Source: Pseudomonadota bacterium (lineage in GTDB: Bacteria; Desulfobacterota; Syntrophobacteria; Syntrophobacterales; Syntrophobacteraceae). From it: DNA of 19,775 bases. Below the pieces are notes generated by a model. That model had not been told where the DNA came from and searched no databases. It saw nothing but the letters and a program-made list of their open reading frames with translations. Numbering within the stretch: position 1 is the stretch's first letter; each line of letters starts with the position of its first letter. The stretch is taken from NCBI GenBank assembly GCA_023416335.1, contig JAEZHY010000259.1, positions 1-19,775 on the forward strand, in the 5' to 3' direction. Both the position numbers and the translations under genes were made by a program. Positions 1 to 9,040 of this stretch are shown piece by piece.

Positions 1-2060
1 GTGCTGTCCAGGGTCTCACGGTTGTAGCGGCTTCCCTCGCAGACCGGACAGGTCACGTAAATATCGGGGAGGAAATACATTTCGATCCGCTGGAAACCTT
101 CCCCCCTGCAGTGCTCGCACCTGCCGCCCTTCGCATTGAACGAAAATCGGGCGGGAGCGTACCCGCGGGCGCGGGCTTCAGGCACGCGCGCAAAGAGCGA
201 CCGGATGAGGCTAAACACGCCTGTGTAGGTGGCGGGAGTAGAGCGTGGGGTCCTGCCGAGAGGCGACTGGTCGACCAGGATCACCTTTCGGAGACGGTCA
301 GCATTCGACAGGCTCTCGAAGGGCGCCGGGTGTGTTTCCACATTGTAGATCCTGCGGGCCAGCGCCCGGTAGAGCGTGTCCAGGACGAGGGTGCTTTTGC
401 CGGAACCGGACACCCCCGTTACGCAGGTTATGCAGCCGTAGGGGAATTCGGCCGAGACATTTTTGAGGTTATGACCGGTTGCACCGGTGAGGCGGAAGAA
501 GTCCGTCCGCCTCTTTCGGTATTTCGGAACCGGGATCTGTCTGCGCCCGCTGAGGTACTGGCCGGTAAGCGATTCCGGGGCGGCGCCGATCCTGTCGGGC
601 GGTCCCGAATAGACGACTTCTCCGCCTTGCGTTCCGGCACCCGGTCCCATATCGACAACGTAGTCGGACTGGAGAATCGTATCCCGGTCGTGTTCGACGA
701 CGATAAGGCTGTTGCCTGCATCCCGGAGTCGCACGAGGATATCGAGGAGCTTTTGGTGGTCGCGCGGATGCAGGCCTACGCTCGGTTCATCAAGGACATA
801 AAGCACTCCGGAAAGGGTCGATCCAATCTGGTGGGCAAGTCTGACCCGCTGAGCTTCGCCTCCGGAGAGGGTGTTCGAGGAGCGGTCCAGGGTAAGATAA
901 GGCAGCCCCAGTTCGACCAGGTTATTCAACCGGTTCCGGATTTCGATAACAGGGCGTTCTGAAATCCGGCGCCCGGCTTCGTCGAATTCGAGCTTCTTCA
1001 GCCATTCGGCAATTCCCGGGGGATTCAATTGCGACACCCTGTCGATGCTGAGGTCGCCGAGCCTGACCGAGCGGGCTGTTTTGTTCAGCCTTGTCCCTTT
1101 ACAATCCGGGCATACGGGCATCTCCGGACGAAAGGAAGGGAGCGCTTCCGGTTCGCCTTCCCCGGCAGGGGGCGTTCCGGATTCCTCGTCATAGTCCTCT
1201 CCGACATAGCCGAGTCCCTTACAGGTTTCACAGGCTCCGGACGGATGGTGGAAGGAAAAGAGGCTGGGTGTTGGCTGCGAGGCCGTATACCCGCATACCG
1301 CACAGCGCGGCGATTCGCTGTAATATCTTTCCGTGCCTTCCGGCGTAGCGATACCGGCAGTCCCTTTACCCACGCGCAGGGCGAATTCGAGCGAATCCGT
1401 GAGCCTTCGTCGCTTCTCCTCATCGAGAACGAGCCTGTCGACGACAATTTCCAGTCGATGGACAGGGCGGCGGGGAAGCAGGGGAGGAGGATCGAGTTCA
1501 AACACTGTCCCCCCCTCGCGGATTCTTGCAAAGCCGTCCCGCCTGAGCCGTTTGATCAGGTTGGGCAGTTCCCTTTCGGCCACTTCCCCGAGGGGCGCCA
1601 GGAGGAGCATGCGGCTTTTGGGCGGCAGGGCGGCGTATATGTCGCGCAGGATGTCCGGGACCGTCCAGGCCCGAATCGGCAGATTGCAGTTTGGGCAGTA
1701 AAATGTGCCCAGTCGCGCGAAGAGCAAACGAAGATAATCGTAAATCTCTGTGAGGGTCCCGACGGTGGATCTCGGGTTATGCGGAAGGCCCTTTTGCTCG
1801 ATTGCGATAGCCGGGCTCAACCCCTCGATCTCATCGACAAGGGGGGCGTTGAGCCGGCCGATCAGCTGCCGGGCATAAGTCGAGAGGGCTTCGAGGTAGC
1901 GCCTCTGACCTTCGGCGAAAAGCGTGTCGAATGCAAGAGAAGATTTCCCCGATCCGCTTACGCCGGTGATAACGACAAACTTGTCTCTCGGAATCTGGAG
2001 ATCGATGTTCTTGAGATTGTGCTGCCGTGCTCCACGTATCAGAATTCGGTCCTGGGCCAT
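1..2060 (-). CDS. uvrA: Excinuclease ABC subunit A (UvrA), C-terminus beyond the window
   Basis: This is the ABC-type ATPase that finds DNA lesions and loads UvrB in nucleotide excision repair. The ATG at 2060 opens [20 protein letters not shown], the usual UvrA start. One frame then runs to the window edge, giving about 686 residues. It shows Walker A GVSGSGKS (Lys39), zinc module 1 (Cys253, 256, 277, 280), an ABC signature LSGGE (398-402), a second Walker A GVSGSGKS (Lys555) and zinc module 2 (Cys648, 651, 671, 674). Zinc module 1 sits where I recall it in E. coli UvrA, so the UvrB-binding region before it is probably full size. Later landmarks come about 90 residues early because the insertion domain after zinc module 1 is replaced by a short acidic linker. 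The roughly 170 C-terminal residues are outside the window. The ribosome binding site is weak. The gene lies downstream of pdxA across a gap of about 190 bases. Confidence 0.96.
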   Translation of the reverse strand, partial: MAQDRILIRGARQHNLKNIDLQIPRDKFVVITGVSGSGKSSLAFDTLFAEGQRRYLEALSTYARQLIGRLNAPLVDEIEGLSPAIAIEQKGLPHNPRSTVGTLTEIYDYLRLLFARLGTFYCPNCNLPIRAWTVPDILRDIYAALPPKSRMLLLAPLGEVAERELPNLIKRLRRDGFARIREGGTVFELDPPPLLPRRPVHRLEIVVDRLVLDEEKRRRLTDSLEFALRVGKGTAGIATPEGTERYYSESPRCAVCGYTASQPTPSLFSFHHPSGACETCKGLGYVGEDYDEESGTPPAGEGEPEALPSFRPEMPVCPDCKGTRLNKTARSVRLGDLSIDRVSQLNPPGIAEWLKKLEFDEAGRRISERPVIEIRNRLNNLVELGLPYLTLDRSSNTLSGGEAQRVRLAHQIGSTLSGVLYVLDEPSVGLHPRDHQKLLDILVRLRDAGNSLIVVEHDRDTILQSDYVVDMGPGAGTQGGEVVYSGPPDRIGAAPESLTGQYLSGRRQIPVPKYRKRRTDFFRLTGATGHNLKNVSAEFPYGCITCVTGVSGSGKSTLVLDTLYRALARRIYNVETHPAPFESLSNADRLRKVILVDQSPLGRTPRSTPATYTGVFSLIRSLFARVPEARARGYAPARFSFNAKGGRCEHCRGEGFQRIEMYFLPDIYVTCPVCEGSRYNRETLDS

Positions 2061-2122
2061 TTCACTTTTCACACCCCGCAGGGAGCACCGCAGATCTCCG
2101 CCTACTACCTATAATGTTTCCA

Positions 2123-2236
2123 CGCGAAGACGCGAAGCCGCGAAGGAAGAGAATACAACAAAATAAGGCAGCGAGCGGGCGCTTTCATCCATTTCAGTGC
2201 GCGTTAATAACCCGCTTCTCTTCGCGGCTTCGCGTG
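2123..2236. repeat. Inverted repeat with short tandem 8-mers between pdxA and uvrA
   Basis: The left arm has three tandem 8-mers of the form cgcgaagN (2123-2146). Its part acgcgaagccgcgaag (2130-2145) is the exact reverse complement of 2220-2235. The arms are separated by 74 bases. The element fills much of the gap between the pdxA stop (2254) and the uvrA start (2060). No T-tract follows either arm, so it does not look like a simple terminator. It is more likely a dispersed intergenic repeat. The RNA could fold into a long hairpin that affects uvrA expression, but that is inference. Confidence 0.7.
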
Positions 2237-2253
2237 CAAAACTTTCAGGAACG

Positions 2254-3273
2254 TTATCGCCGTTGCCTGTTCGAAGCAATAAGCGACGCCAGTTTTACGG
2301 CTGCGATGAGGCTGCCCTGGTCGGCCTTCCCGGTGCCTGCGATGTCGTAGGCGGTCCCGTGGTCGACGGAGGTGCGGACAATCGGCAGGCCGAGGCTCAC
2401 GTTCACGGCTTCATTGAAATGCGCGAGCTTTACGGGAATCAGCCCCTGATCGTGGTACATGGCGACAACGGCATCGAATTTGCCGGAGAAGGCACGATAG
2501 AAGAGGGTATCCGCAGGCCATGGCCCGCTGACTTCGAAGGCCGCATTGGCGAACTCTTCGATTACCGGCCGCAGGGTATCGATTTCCTCGGACCCGAACT
2601 TTCCCGCTTCACCTGCATGAGGATTCAGACCCGCTATGGCGATCCGTGGATTGGAGAGGCCGAAATCGCGTATCATTGCCTCCGCCGTGATTCGAATTGT
2701 CTTGCGAAGCCGTTCCCTTGTGAGCAGCCCCGGTATGACGGACAGCGCGTCGTGGATTGTGGCGAGGGCAACCCTTAGCCGAGGCCCGGCAAGCATCATG
2801 ACCACGTCGTCGGCGCGCGTCAGGTCCCTTATGAACTCGGTATGTCCGGGGAAGGGAAAGCCGCATCTGTGCAGCTGCTCCTTGTTGATCGGACAGGTGC
2901 AGATAGCGTCCGCAGCTCCGGACAAAGCCAGCCTCACCGCTTTTTCTATGCAGAAGACAGTCATCGAGCATGCGGCGGGCGTGGGGGCTCCAAAAGCAAT
3001 GTCCGCCGGAGTGAGCGCCGCCGGAGTGACCAGGGGAATTGTGCCCCTTCGGGCTCTGCTGAGTGCCTCCAGATCGTTAATGGGGGCAACGGTGAACGAA
3101 GAACCGAGAATCTCGATCGCCCGTTCCAGGGCCAGTTTGTCGCCGATGACGAACGGGATGCAGTCGTCGGCGAACTCCGGCGATCCAAAGGCCTTTACGA
3201 TCACCTCCGGGCCGACCCCGCAGGGATCGCCCATCGTAATTGCAACTTTTGGAATGTTCATAACTGTTTGCAT
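2254..3273 (-). CDS. pdxA: 4-hydroxythreonine-4-phosphate dehydrogenase (PdxA)
   Basis: PdxA oxidises 4-phosphohydroxy-L-threonine with NAD in the DXP-dependent route to pyridoxal phosphate, in the cytoplasm. The protein has the family opening AITMGDPCGVGPEV near residues 11-24. It also has the three metal-binding histidines in their usual contexts: ATIHDALS (His174), GLNPHAGEAG (His219) and AMYHDQGLIPVK (His274). At 339 residues it is close to the usual 330. I chose the ATG at 3273 because GGGGTGG lies eight bases upstream. A GTG at 3285 and an ATG at 3261 are in the same frame and possible. It follows lolA by about 60 bases and is probably in the same transcript. A PdxA2-type paralogue acting on a different substrate cannot be excluded from sequence alone. 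Confidence 0.94.
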   Translation of the reverse strand: MQTVMNIPKVAITMGDPCGVGPEVIVKAFGSPEFADDCIPFVIGDKLALERAIEILGSSFTVAPINDLEALSRARRGTIPLVTPAALTPADIAFGAPTPAACSMTVFCIEKAVRLALSGAADAICTCPINKEQLHRCGFPFPGHTEFIRDLTRADDVVMMLAGPRLRVALATIHDALSVIPGLLTRERLRKTIRITAEAMIRDFGLSNPRIAIAGLNPHAGEAGKFGSEEIDTLRPVIEEFANAAFEVSGPWPADTLFYRAFSGKFDAVVAMYHDQGLIPVKLAHFNEAVNVSLGLPIVRTSVDHGTAYDIAGTGKADQGSLIAAVKLASLIASNRQRR

Positions 3274-3333
3274 TTCGTATTCCACCCCACTTCGAGTTCC
3301 CGGTCGGGAGAAGAGGGAGCCCGATAAGCAAGT

Positions 3334-4089
3334 TTATTTACCCGCCGCAATTTTACTTTTCAACTGGTCGATTTCCTCCGGGGTGAACTCACGCCCTTCA
3401 GCGTCGAAAATCTTGGTCATCGGAGGCGCATCCAGCTGAAAGAGCCTGGCATCCAGGCTCGGATGGGGCGAGAGGGACTCGATCGTTATTCTGTTCGTAT
3501 TGCCGAGAATGTCCTGGCTCTCGATCCTGGAAATCCGGTATGTCTGGAGGTCGATCCAGAGGAAGAGCAGCTTGATGCTGGGGTCCTCCTGCTTGGGGAC
3601 GAGTTTCAAAACGGCGAAGTTCCTGGAAGATTGGCCGGCATCCAGGGTGACGTCGAAATGGTTCTTCAGGCCGACGGCTCCGTCGAAGAAAGTCTGGGCC
3701 AGCGGGGAAGCGAACAGCTTTTTCGCATCGAACATCGAGATTTGATTTTCCCCCGGGACATAGAGCCATGCGAACTGATTGTTCGCAACGAAGACCTGCT
3801 GTTCCGGTTTATCGTATTCCCATCGCATCAGCCGCGGTTTCGCATAGTAGAGCCTTCCCACAGCCTCGCCCGGAGTGACTGTTCCGGCGGCCGACGATGT
3901 GGTCATCTGGCGGAACGTGGCCGTAAAAGCCTGGATCTTCTGATAGTTGGCTTCTGTTTTACTCAGGATTTCTCCAAGCATCGGACCGCCTGCGCCGGCG
4001 GTTCGGCCGGTTCCCGACAGCGAGAGAACCAAAAACAATGCAACAAGAAGTGCCGTTGCGTTCTTGATAAACAAATTTCCGTGTTTCAT
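3334..4089 (-). CDS. lolA: Outer-membrane lipoprotein carrier protein LolA
   Basis: LolA carries lipoproteins through the periplasm from the LolCDE transporter to the outer membrane. The 251-residue product begins with a basic then hydrophobic segment (about residues 1-31), consistent with a Sec signal peptide. The mature part has the LolA/DUF1571-like pattern PRLMRWEYDKPEQQ and FVANNQFAWLYVPGENQ, followed by repeated beta-strand stretches. The ATG is preceded by GAGGAG at good spacing. It begins 12 bases after the ftsK stop, so the two are almost certainly cotranscribed. No LolB is seen, which is common outside Gammaproteobacteria. It implies a diderm cell. Confidence 0.9.
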   Translation of the reverse strand: MKHGNLFIKNATALLVALFLVLSLSGTGRTAGAGGPMLGEILSKTEANYQKIQAFTATFRQMTTSSAAGTVTPGEAVGRLYYAKPRLMRWEYDKPEQQVFVANNQFAWLYVPGENQISMFDAKKLFASPLAQTFFDGAVGLKNHFDVTLDAGQSSRNFAVLKLVPKQEDPSIKLLFLWIDLQTYRISRIESQDILGNTNRITIESLSPHPSLDARLFQLDAPPMTKIFDAEGREFTPEEIDQLKSKIAAGK

Positions 4090-4101
4090 AAAACTCCTCT
4101 A

Positions 4102-6300
4102 CTATCGCCTGCCCAGGACTTCTCTGGGCTTGATCCCGTCCGATGGAGAAACAATTCCCTGCTGCTCCATAACCTCTATCATGCGGGCTGCGCGGTTGTA
4201 GCCCACCCGAAGTCTTCTCTGCAACATCGATATGGAAGCCTGTCTCGTTTCCATGACGATCTGGACGGCTTCCTCGTATTTCTCGTCAAGTTCCTCTTCC
4301 TCGATCTCCGCGGTGGAGGCTTCCTCCGTGAAATCGACCCTTTCCTTGAGAGGATCTTCGATAAGTTTCTGTACTTTCCAGTGTTCCGTCAATCGTTGGA
4401 CTTCCGCATCCGAGATGAAAGCCCCATGGATGCGCTGAAGCTTCGCGGTCCCCGGAGGCAGGAAGAGCATGTCGCCGGACCCAAGAAGCGCTTCGGCCCC
4501 CGAACCGTCGAGGATGGTTCTCGAATCGATTTTGGACGAAACCTGGAAGGATATCCTGGTTGGAATGTTCGCCTTGATTATCCCCGTGAGGACATCGACG
4601 GAAGGCCTCTGGGTGGCCAGGATAAGGTGAATGCCGGCCGCGCGGGCCATCTGGGCCAGGCGCGTGATCGATTCTTCGACCTCGCGGGATGCAACCATCA
4701 TGAGGTCTGCAAGTTCGTCTATGATGATCACAACGTAGGGCAGCCTGTGGTGCTGAAGTTCAACTTCCGGGGTCGGTTCCTTATCTTCGAGGTCCTGCGG
4801 CTTCGGCGTCTTTTCGCGCATGACCACGCGATTGTAACTCTCGATGTTTCGCACGTTCTTGTCCGCCAGCAGCTTGTACCGCAGCTCCATCTCCTCGACG
4901 GCCCAGCGAAGAGCGCGCGTCGCCATTTTTGCGTCGGTGACAACGGGATGGATCAGCTGTGGGATGCCCTCGAAGCTGCTCAGCTCGATCCTTTTGGGGT
5001 CTATCAGGAGCAGCCTGAGGTCCTCAGGGGTATTTCTGTAGAGCAGGCTGCTCAATACCGTGTTGATGCAGACGCTCTTGCCGGTGCCGGTGGCCCCTGC
5101 GATAAGCAGATGGGGCATTTTGCCCAGGTTGGCCACAACCGGCTGGCCGGTGATGTCTTTACCGAGGGCGATCGTGAGCGGCGCGACCGATTGGGTGAAA
5201 GTTTCGGAATCGAGGACCGCTTTAATAGATACAAGTTCCCGCTTCGGGTTCGGGACTTCGACACCGATTGCGGCTTTGCCGGGAATCGGCCCGGCTACAC
5301 GGATGCTGATGGCTTTGAGCGCCATGGAGAGATCGTCTGCCAGGTTTACGATGCGGCTGATTTTGATTCCGGGGGCCGGAGCGTATTCGAACATCGTGAT
5401 CACCGGGCCCGGATTGATGCCGACTACCTTGCCCTGAACGCCGAAATCGGAAAGCTTTTCTTCGAGCACCGCGGCGTTTGTTTCCAGCCGCTTCCAGTCG
5501 GGTTTGGTGGCCTCAGTCTCGTAGATATCCAGCAGTTCCGGAGAAGGGAGCGCGTAATTGCCTAGTTCTTCAGGGTTGAGAAGGGGTGGAGCGGATTCCT
5601 TCCGCGGCTGCTTTTTCATCACCAGTTGAGTGGGAACTGTTGCAAAAGGGGTTGCCTTTTCCTTCTCCTTCTTTCTCCCCTGCGGTTTCGGCGGTGTGTC
5701 CGCTATCGCCGGTTGGGGGTGTTCTTCTTCATAAGCACCGTCATCTCCAAAGAGCCATGCGTACAGCTTCCGCCAAACAACGCCGAGTCCCGACAGCATG
5801 GAACTGAGCGTCAGAGGGGTGGAGAGAAGAAGGGCGATGAGAAACACTCCGATGAGCAGTATATGCGAACCGAAGGAGTAGAACCTGTTGTTCAGAAACT
5901 GGGCGAGGGCGGCCCCGAGTTTGCCTCCTGTTTCGAACCTCTGGCCTCCCAGGGAGAACTGCGGCCAGTGGAGGGTCAAAAGGGTCATAAAGCTTATGAC
6001 GAGGAGGGCAATCCCCGAAAACTGGATCCAGGGACGTTCGAACGTTATACCCCTGAAGAGCCTCCATGCGGACCAGACTCCGGTAAAGACGAACCCGTAG
6101 GAACCTATGCCGAAAAGAAAAATGAGCGGCCATGCGAGGTGCGCGCCGAAGGTGCCCACCAGGTTTTGCGGAGCGGCTGAATAATCCGAAGAGTTGAAGA
6201 TTGTGCGGTCTTTTGCGTGAAAGGAGACGATACTGAAAAAGACCAGCAGAGCGATCGTGAGAACGCATAAAGCCCAGATTTCGTGTTTTTTGCGATCCAT
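4102..6300 (-). CDS. ftsK: DNA translocase FtsK/SpoIIIE
   Basis: FtsK sits at the division septum and pumps chromosomal DNA towards the dif site for dimer resolution by XerCD. The 732-residue protein has an N-terminal membrane part with about four hydrophobic helices (within residues 9-180) and a short charged linker rich in Lys, Glu and Pro. The motor domain follows, with Walker A GATGTGKS (Lys408) and LLLIDPKRIELSSFEGIP. The C-terminal gamma winged helix includes MLQRRLRVGYNRAARMIEVM and reads KOPS sites in the family. It is compact compared with E. coli FtsK because the linker is short. I chose the ATG at 6300 (MDRKKHEIW), preceded by GGGGACGGG. The frame stays open 68 codons further upstream, but that part overlaps rnj and is not FtsK-like. 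It starts 47 bases after rnj ends. Confidence 0.96.
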   Translation of the reverse strand: MDRKKHEIWALCVLTIALLVFFSIVSFHAKDRTIFNSSDYSAAPQNLVGTFGAHLAWPLIFLFGIGSYGFVFTGVWSAWRLFRGITFERPWIQFSGIALLVISFMTLLTLHWPQFSLGGQRFETGGKLGAALAQFLNNRFYSFGSHILLIGVFLIALLLSTPLTLSSMLSGLGVVWRKLYAWLFGDDGAYEEEHPQPAIADTPPKPQGRKKEKEKATPFATVPTQLVMKKQPRKESAPPLLNPEELGNYALPSPELLDIYETEATKPDWKRLETNAAVLEEKLSDFGVQGKVVGINPGPVITMFEYAPAPGIKISRIVNLADDLSMALKAISIRVAGPIPGKAAIGVEVPNPKRELVSIKAVLDSETFTQSVAPLTIALGKDITGQPVVANLGKMPHLLIAGATGTGKSVCINTVLSSLLYRNTPEDLRLLLIDPKRIELSSFEGIPQLIHPVVTDAKMATRALRWAVEEMELRYKLLADKNVRNIESYNRVVMREKTPKPQDLEDKEPTPEVELQHHRLPYVVIIIDELADLMMVASREVEESITRLAQMARAAGIHLILATQRPSVDVLTGIIKANIPTRISFQVSSKIDSRTILDGSGAEALLGSGDMLFLPPGTAKLQRIHGAFISDAEVQRLTEHWKVQKLIEDPLKERVDFTEEASTAEIEEEELDEKYEEAVQIVMETRQASISMLQRRLRVGYNRAARMIEVMEQQGIVSPSDGIKPREVLGRR

Positions 6301-6347
6301 CCCGTCCCCTGCAGGTCTCTGTAAAACCGAACGCCGCGTATTTGCAG

Positions 6348-8045
6348 TTAAATTTCGACTACAATCGGATAAATCACCGGTCTTCTGTCGAGTGTCCGAT
6401 TGAAGAATCGCTTCAACTCCCGACGAATGTCGTCCTGAAGAGCTGCGCAGTCCAGTTCCAGGTCCTCTTCCATCAGCTTGTCGATTGCTTCGAAGATTAT
6501 GCATTTAGCTTCGAAGAGAATTTCGGGTTTGGCTTCTTCGTGGATGAATCCTCTGCTGAAAATGTCCGGACCGCTAAGCAGTTCATGGGTCTCTTTGTTT
6601 ATTACGAGCGAAGCGATTACGAGTCCGTCTTCGGAAAGGTGCCTGCGGTCTCGCAGAACGAGTCCTCCGACATCCCCCACGCCTTTGCCGTCCACAAAGA
6701 CTCTGCCCGTTTCGACTTTCTCCCTGGTGGAAACGGAATCGGCGCAGAAGGAGACGACACTCCCGTTCTCGATGACAAAGCAGTTTGCGGCCGGAATTCC
6801 CAGCGAGATCGCAAGCTGCTTGTGCTTGACAAGATGTCTGTATTCGCCGTGAATCGGGATGAAATAGCGGGGTTGAACGACGTTGATCAGTATCTTCAGC
6901 TCTTCCTGGTAGGCATGTCCGGAAACATGGATGTCCTTCACCTGTTCGTGAATCACGTCGGCGCCATGGCGGCAGAGGTGATTGATGATGTTCTGGATCG
7001 TCCGCTCATTGCCGGGAATGAACCTGGAAGAAAGGATTATCGTGTCCCCTTCCTTGATCTTCAGTTTTTTATGGTCGTCGAATGCCATCCGGCTCAGGGC
7101 GCTCATCGGCTCTCCCTGAGTTCCCGTGGTGAGCATCAGGACTTCGGAGTCGGGCAGGTACTGGAGATCCTGGATGCCGATTTCATCTTCCATGGTGAAA
7201 TCGAGATAACCCAGCTCCCGTGCAAGGCGGACGTTTGTAATCATCGATTTCCCGCTGAGCAGGATCTTGCGTCCGAATTCACGCGCGATATGGATTACCT
7301 GCTGAATCCTGTGGAGGTTGCTTGCAAAAACGGCGACGATGATCCTGCCCTGCTTTTCCTGGAAGACCTCGCGGAGGGTCGCGCCGACCTGTTTTTCAGA
7401 CAGGGTGTACCCCGGACGCTCCACGTTGGTCGAGTCGGAAAAAAGGGCCAGCACACCTTCTTCACCGTACGATCCCAGGCGGGCGATATCGAATCTTTTG
7501 CCATCCACCGGGGTATTGTCGATTTTGAAGTCGCCCGAGTGGATGATCACGCCGGCGGGTGTGCGAACAGCGAGGCCGACGCCATCCGGAATGCTGTGGC
7601 AGACCTGGATGAATTCGACCTGAAAAGGCCCTACCTCAACGACCTGACGGGGCAGGGTTTGAACGAGGTCCGCTCTCTCCACAAGGTTGTGCTCGCGGAG
7701 TTTCTCGTTAATCAGCGCCAGGGTGAGAGGCGTTCCATATATCGGAAGAGGGATTTCCCGGATAAGAAAAGGAATGGCGCCGATATGGTCCTCGTGGCCG
7801 TGGGTCACGAAAAGCGCGGCGATCCGCTCCCGGTTTTTCCGGATATAATCGAAATCGGGAATGACAATGTCCACCCCGAGCATCTCATCTTCGGGAAACA
7901 TGAGTCCCGCATCGATGAGAATGATGGCGTCCCCGTATTCGAGCACCATCATGTTCAGGCCGATCTCGCCGAGACCGCCCAGGGGGATAACCTTCAAATT
8001 AGGGTCGGAATGTTTTTCAAGCATTTTGGCGGGGTCCACCCCCAT
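6348..8045 (-). CDS. rnj: Ribonuclease J (metallo-beta-lactamase/beta-CASP RNase)
   Basis: RNase J is a cytoplasmic enzyme with 5'-3' exonuclease and endonuclease activity in mRNA decay and rRNA maturation. The protein is 565 residues, typical of the family. It opens with LKVIPLGGLGEIGLNMMVLE. The zinc-binding motif THGHEDHIGAIP gives His82, His84, Asp86 and His87. HSGDFKID lies in the middle, and the beta-CASP signature HVSGHAYQEEL with FIPIHGEYRHL lies further on. The C-terminal domain (about the last 100 residues) fits the RNase J oligomerisation region. The start is uncertain: ATG at 8045 overlaps the end of plsC by 29 bases, and an in-frame ATG at 8024 (MLEKHSDPN) follows a GGGGGTGG. Overlap with plsC suggests translational coupling. 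Confidence 0.95.
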   Translation of the reverse strand: MGVDPAKMLEKHSDPNLKVIPLGGLGEIGLNMMVLEYGDAIILIDAGLMFPEDEMLGVDIVIPDFDYIRKNRERIAALFVTHGHEDHIGAIPFLIREIPLPIYGTPLTLALINEKLREHNLVERADLVQTLPRQVVEVGPFQVEFIQVCHSIPDGVGLAVRTPAGVIIHSGDFKIDNTPVDGKRFDIARLGSYGEEGVLALFSDSTNVERPGYTLSEKQVGATLREVFQEKQGRIIVAVFASNLHRIQQVIHIAREFGRKILLSGKSMITNVRLARELGYLDFTMEDEIGIQDLQYLPDSEVLMLTTGTQGEPMSALSRMAFDDHKKLKIKEGDTIILSSRFIPGNERTIQNIINHLCRHGADVIHEQVKDIHVSGHAYQEELKILINVVQPRYFIPIHGEYRHLVKHKQLAISLGIPAANCFVIENGSVVSFCADSVSTREKVETGRVFVDGKGVGDVGGLVLRDRRHLSEDGLVIASLVINKETHELLSGPDIFSRGFIHEEAKPEILFEAKCIIFEAIDKLMEEDLELDCAALQDDIRRELKRFFNRTLDRRPVIYPIVVEI

Positions 8046-8799
8046 TGCCTGCAGCCTGAACCCGCTCGGAATTGACTTCGGTTTCGGCGCCGGCCTCTTC
8101 GGGAGTCAGGTTGCTCCGGATTGCCTCACGGACTCTTTGAAGCAGAATATCCCGGCTTTTTGCGTCCGTGCTTTCGGGCAGTATCGGCTCTCCGAGTACA
8201 ATTCGAATTTCACCCGGATGTATCATCCAGCTACTTTTGGGAAGAATTCGATAGGAACCGCTGATGCTGATCGGTACGATCGGTTGGTGGGATTTCGCAG
8301 CCAGGACGAATCCCCCTTTTTTGAATTCTCTCAGGACGCCGTCCGGACTCCTGGTACCCTCCGGGAAGATGAACACGGATGCGCCCTGGCGGATTTTCTC
8401 GGCGGCCTTGTTCATGCTGACCAGCGCTTTCCTGTGATCTGAGCGATCGATCGGTATATAGCCCGCGGCGTACATTGCCCGGCCAAGGATGGGGATCTTG
8501 AAAAGCTCTTCCTTTGCGAGCCAGCTGAAATGGATGGGCAGCTTGCCCAAAGCCGCAAAAATGTCGAACCAGCCCTGGTGGTTGCTGGCGAATATGTATG
8601 GGCCGTGACGGTTGATGTTATCGAGCCCTTCCATCCGGACTTTGACGCCCGCTCCCCACAGGTTGATGTTGCCCCAGATCCGGGCCATTACATTCGGCCA
8701 CTTTCTGTGGACGAATGAGCCGAGCACGGCTGAGAGGCCAAACACTATGGTGGAAAGTGCAAGAATGATGTAAAAGATGACGGACCGTAACGCTCTCAT
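8017..8799 (-). CDS. plsC: 1-acyl-sn-glycerol-3-phosphate acyltransferase (PlsC family)
   Basis: PlsC adds the second acyl chain to lysophosphatidic acid to make phosphatidic acid at the inner membrane. The 260-residue product has an N-terminal hydrophobic segment (about residues 6-30), the catalytic NHxxxxD motif as NHQGWFD (Asn73-Asp79), and FPEGTRSPDG (Glu147-Gly148-Thr149), the glycerol phosphate-binding motif. The C-terminal 30 residues are polar and low in complexity. I chose the ATG at 8799, which has GGGAG just upstream. A TTG eight codons earlier is in frame but less likely. It is the first gene of the minus-strand block that continues through rnj, ftsK, lolA and pdxA. An acyltransferase with another acceptor is possible. 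Confidence 0.92.
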   Translation of the reverse strand: MRALRSVIFYIILALSTIVFGLSAVLGSFVHRKWPNVMARIWGNINLWGAGVKVRMEGLDNINRHGPYIFASNHQGWFDIFAALGKLPIHFSWLAKEELFKIPILGRAMYAAGYIPIDRSDHRKALVSMNKAAEKIRQGASVFIFPEGTRSPDGVLREFKKGGFVLAAKSHQPIVPISISGSYRILPKSSWMIHPGEIRIVLGEPILPESTDAKSRDILLQRVREAIRSNLTPEEAGAETEVNSERVQAAGNGGGPRQNA

Positions 8800-8846
8800 A
8801 TGTCTCCCATTCGGAGATAACAAATAAAGTTATTGAAAACAGATAT

Positions 8847-8874
8847 TTGATAATTTTCAACCCGTTACTGTAAA
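8847..8874 (-). promoter_or_regulatory. Candidate sigma70-type promoter for plsC
   Basis: Read on the minus strand, TTTACA (8874-8869) and TATCAA (8852-8847) are separated by 16 bases. The predicted start would lie about 40 bases before the plsC ATG. The match is partial and by eye only. The AT-rich composition here, between divergent genes, supports a promoter region more than it fixes the exact boxes. Confidence 0.33.
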
Positions 8875-8960
8875 CTGTTTCGGGGTGCTAGTCAATCTCG
8901 CAGTTTGCGTAGGCTGTGCTGCCTGCGGCAGTCCTGCCGGAGAAAAAAAACCTGAAAAGA

Positions 8961-8988
8961 TTCATCGTTTTCAAATTCGTGCTATATG
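8961..8988 (+). promoter_or_regulatory. Candidate extended -10 promoter for ssb
   Basis: The sequence TGCTATATG ends at 8988 and resembles an extended -10 element (TGn then TATATG). A weak -35 candidate, TTCATC, lies 16 bases upstream. Transcription would begin near 8995, leaving a leader of about 45 bases before ssb. The call is by eye and tentative. Confidence 0.33.
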
Positions 8989-9040
8989 TTAGAAATCAAG
9001 TTGCGGAATTATTACCTATCTGGTCGAGGAAAGGAAGATA

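Noticed and set aside
1085..1531. A frame change within uvrA that could explain the missing residues
   Set aside because: Landmarks before and after (Cys253, Leu398, Lys555, Cys648) all fall in the same frame from the ATG at 2060, so no frameshift is needed.
1029..2114. A 361-codon plus-strand open frame at the left end
   Set aside because: It lies opposite the N-terminal half of UvrA, which reads in one frame with all ABC and zinc motifs.
3463..5565. A 700-codon plus-strand open frame opposite lolA and ftsK
   Set aside because: It is antisense to two clearly identified genes. Its protein has no recognisable domain and no good ribosome binding site. Long antisense frames are common opposite GC-rich coding sequence.
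6301..6504. A 68-residue N-terminal extension of FtsK
   Set aside because: It overlaps the end of rnj, is Arg/Ser-rich and unlike FtsK. The ATG at 6300 has a suitable ribosome binding site and begins just before the first membrane helix.
6342..8075. A 577-codon plus-strand open frame opposite rnj
   Set aside because: It mirrors the RNase J gene almost exactly, and its composition follows from the opposite-strand codons. RNase J motifs on the minus strand are decisive.
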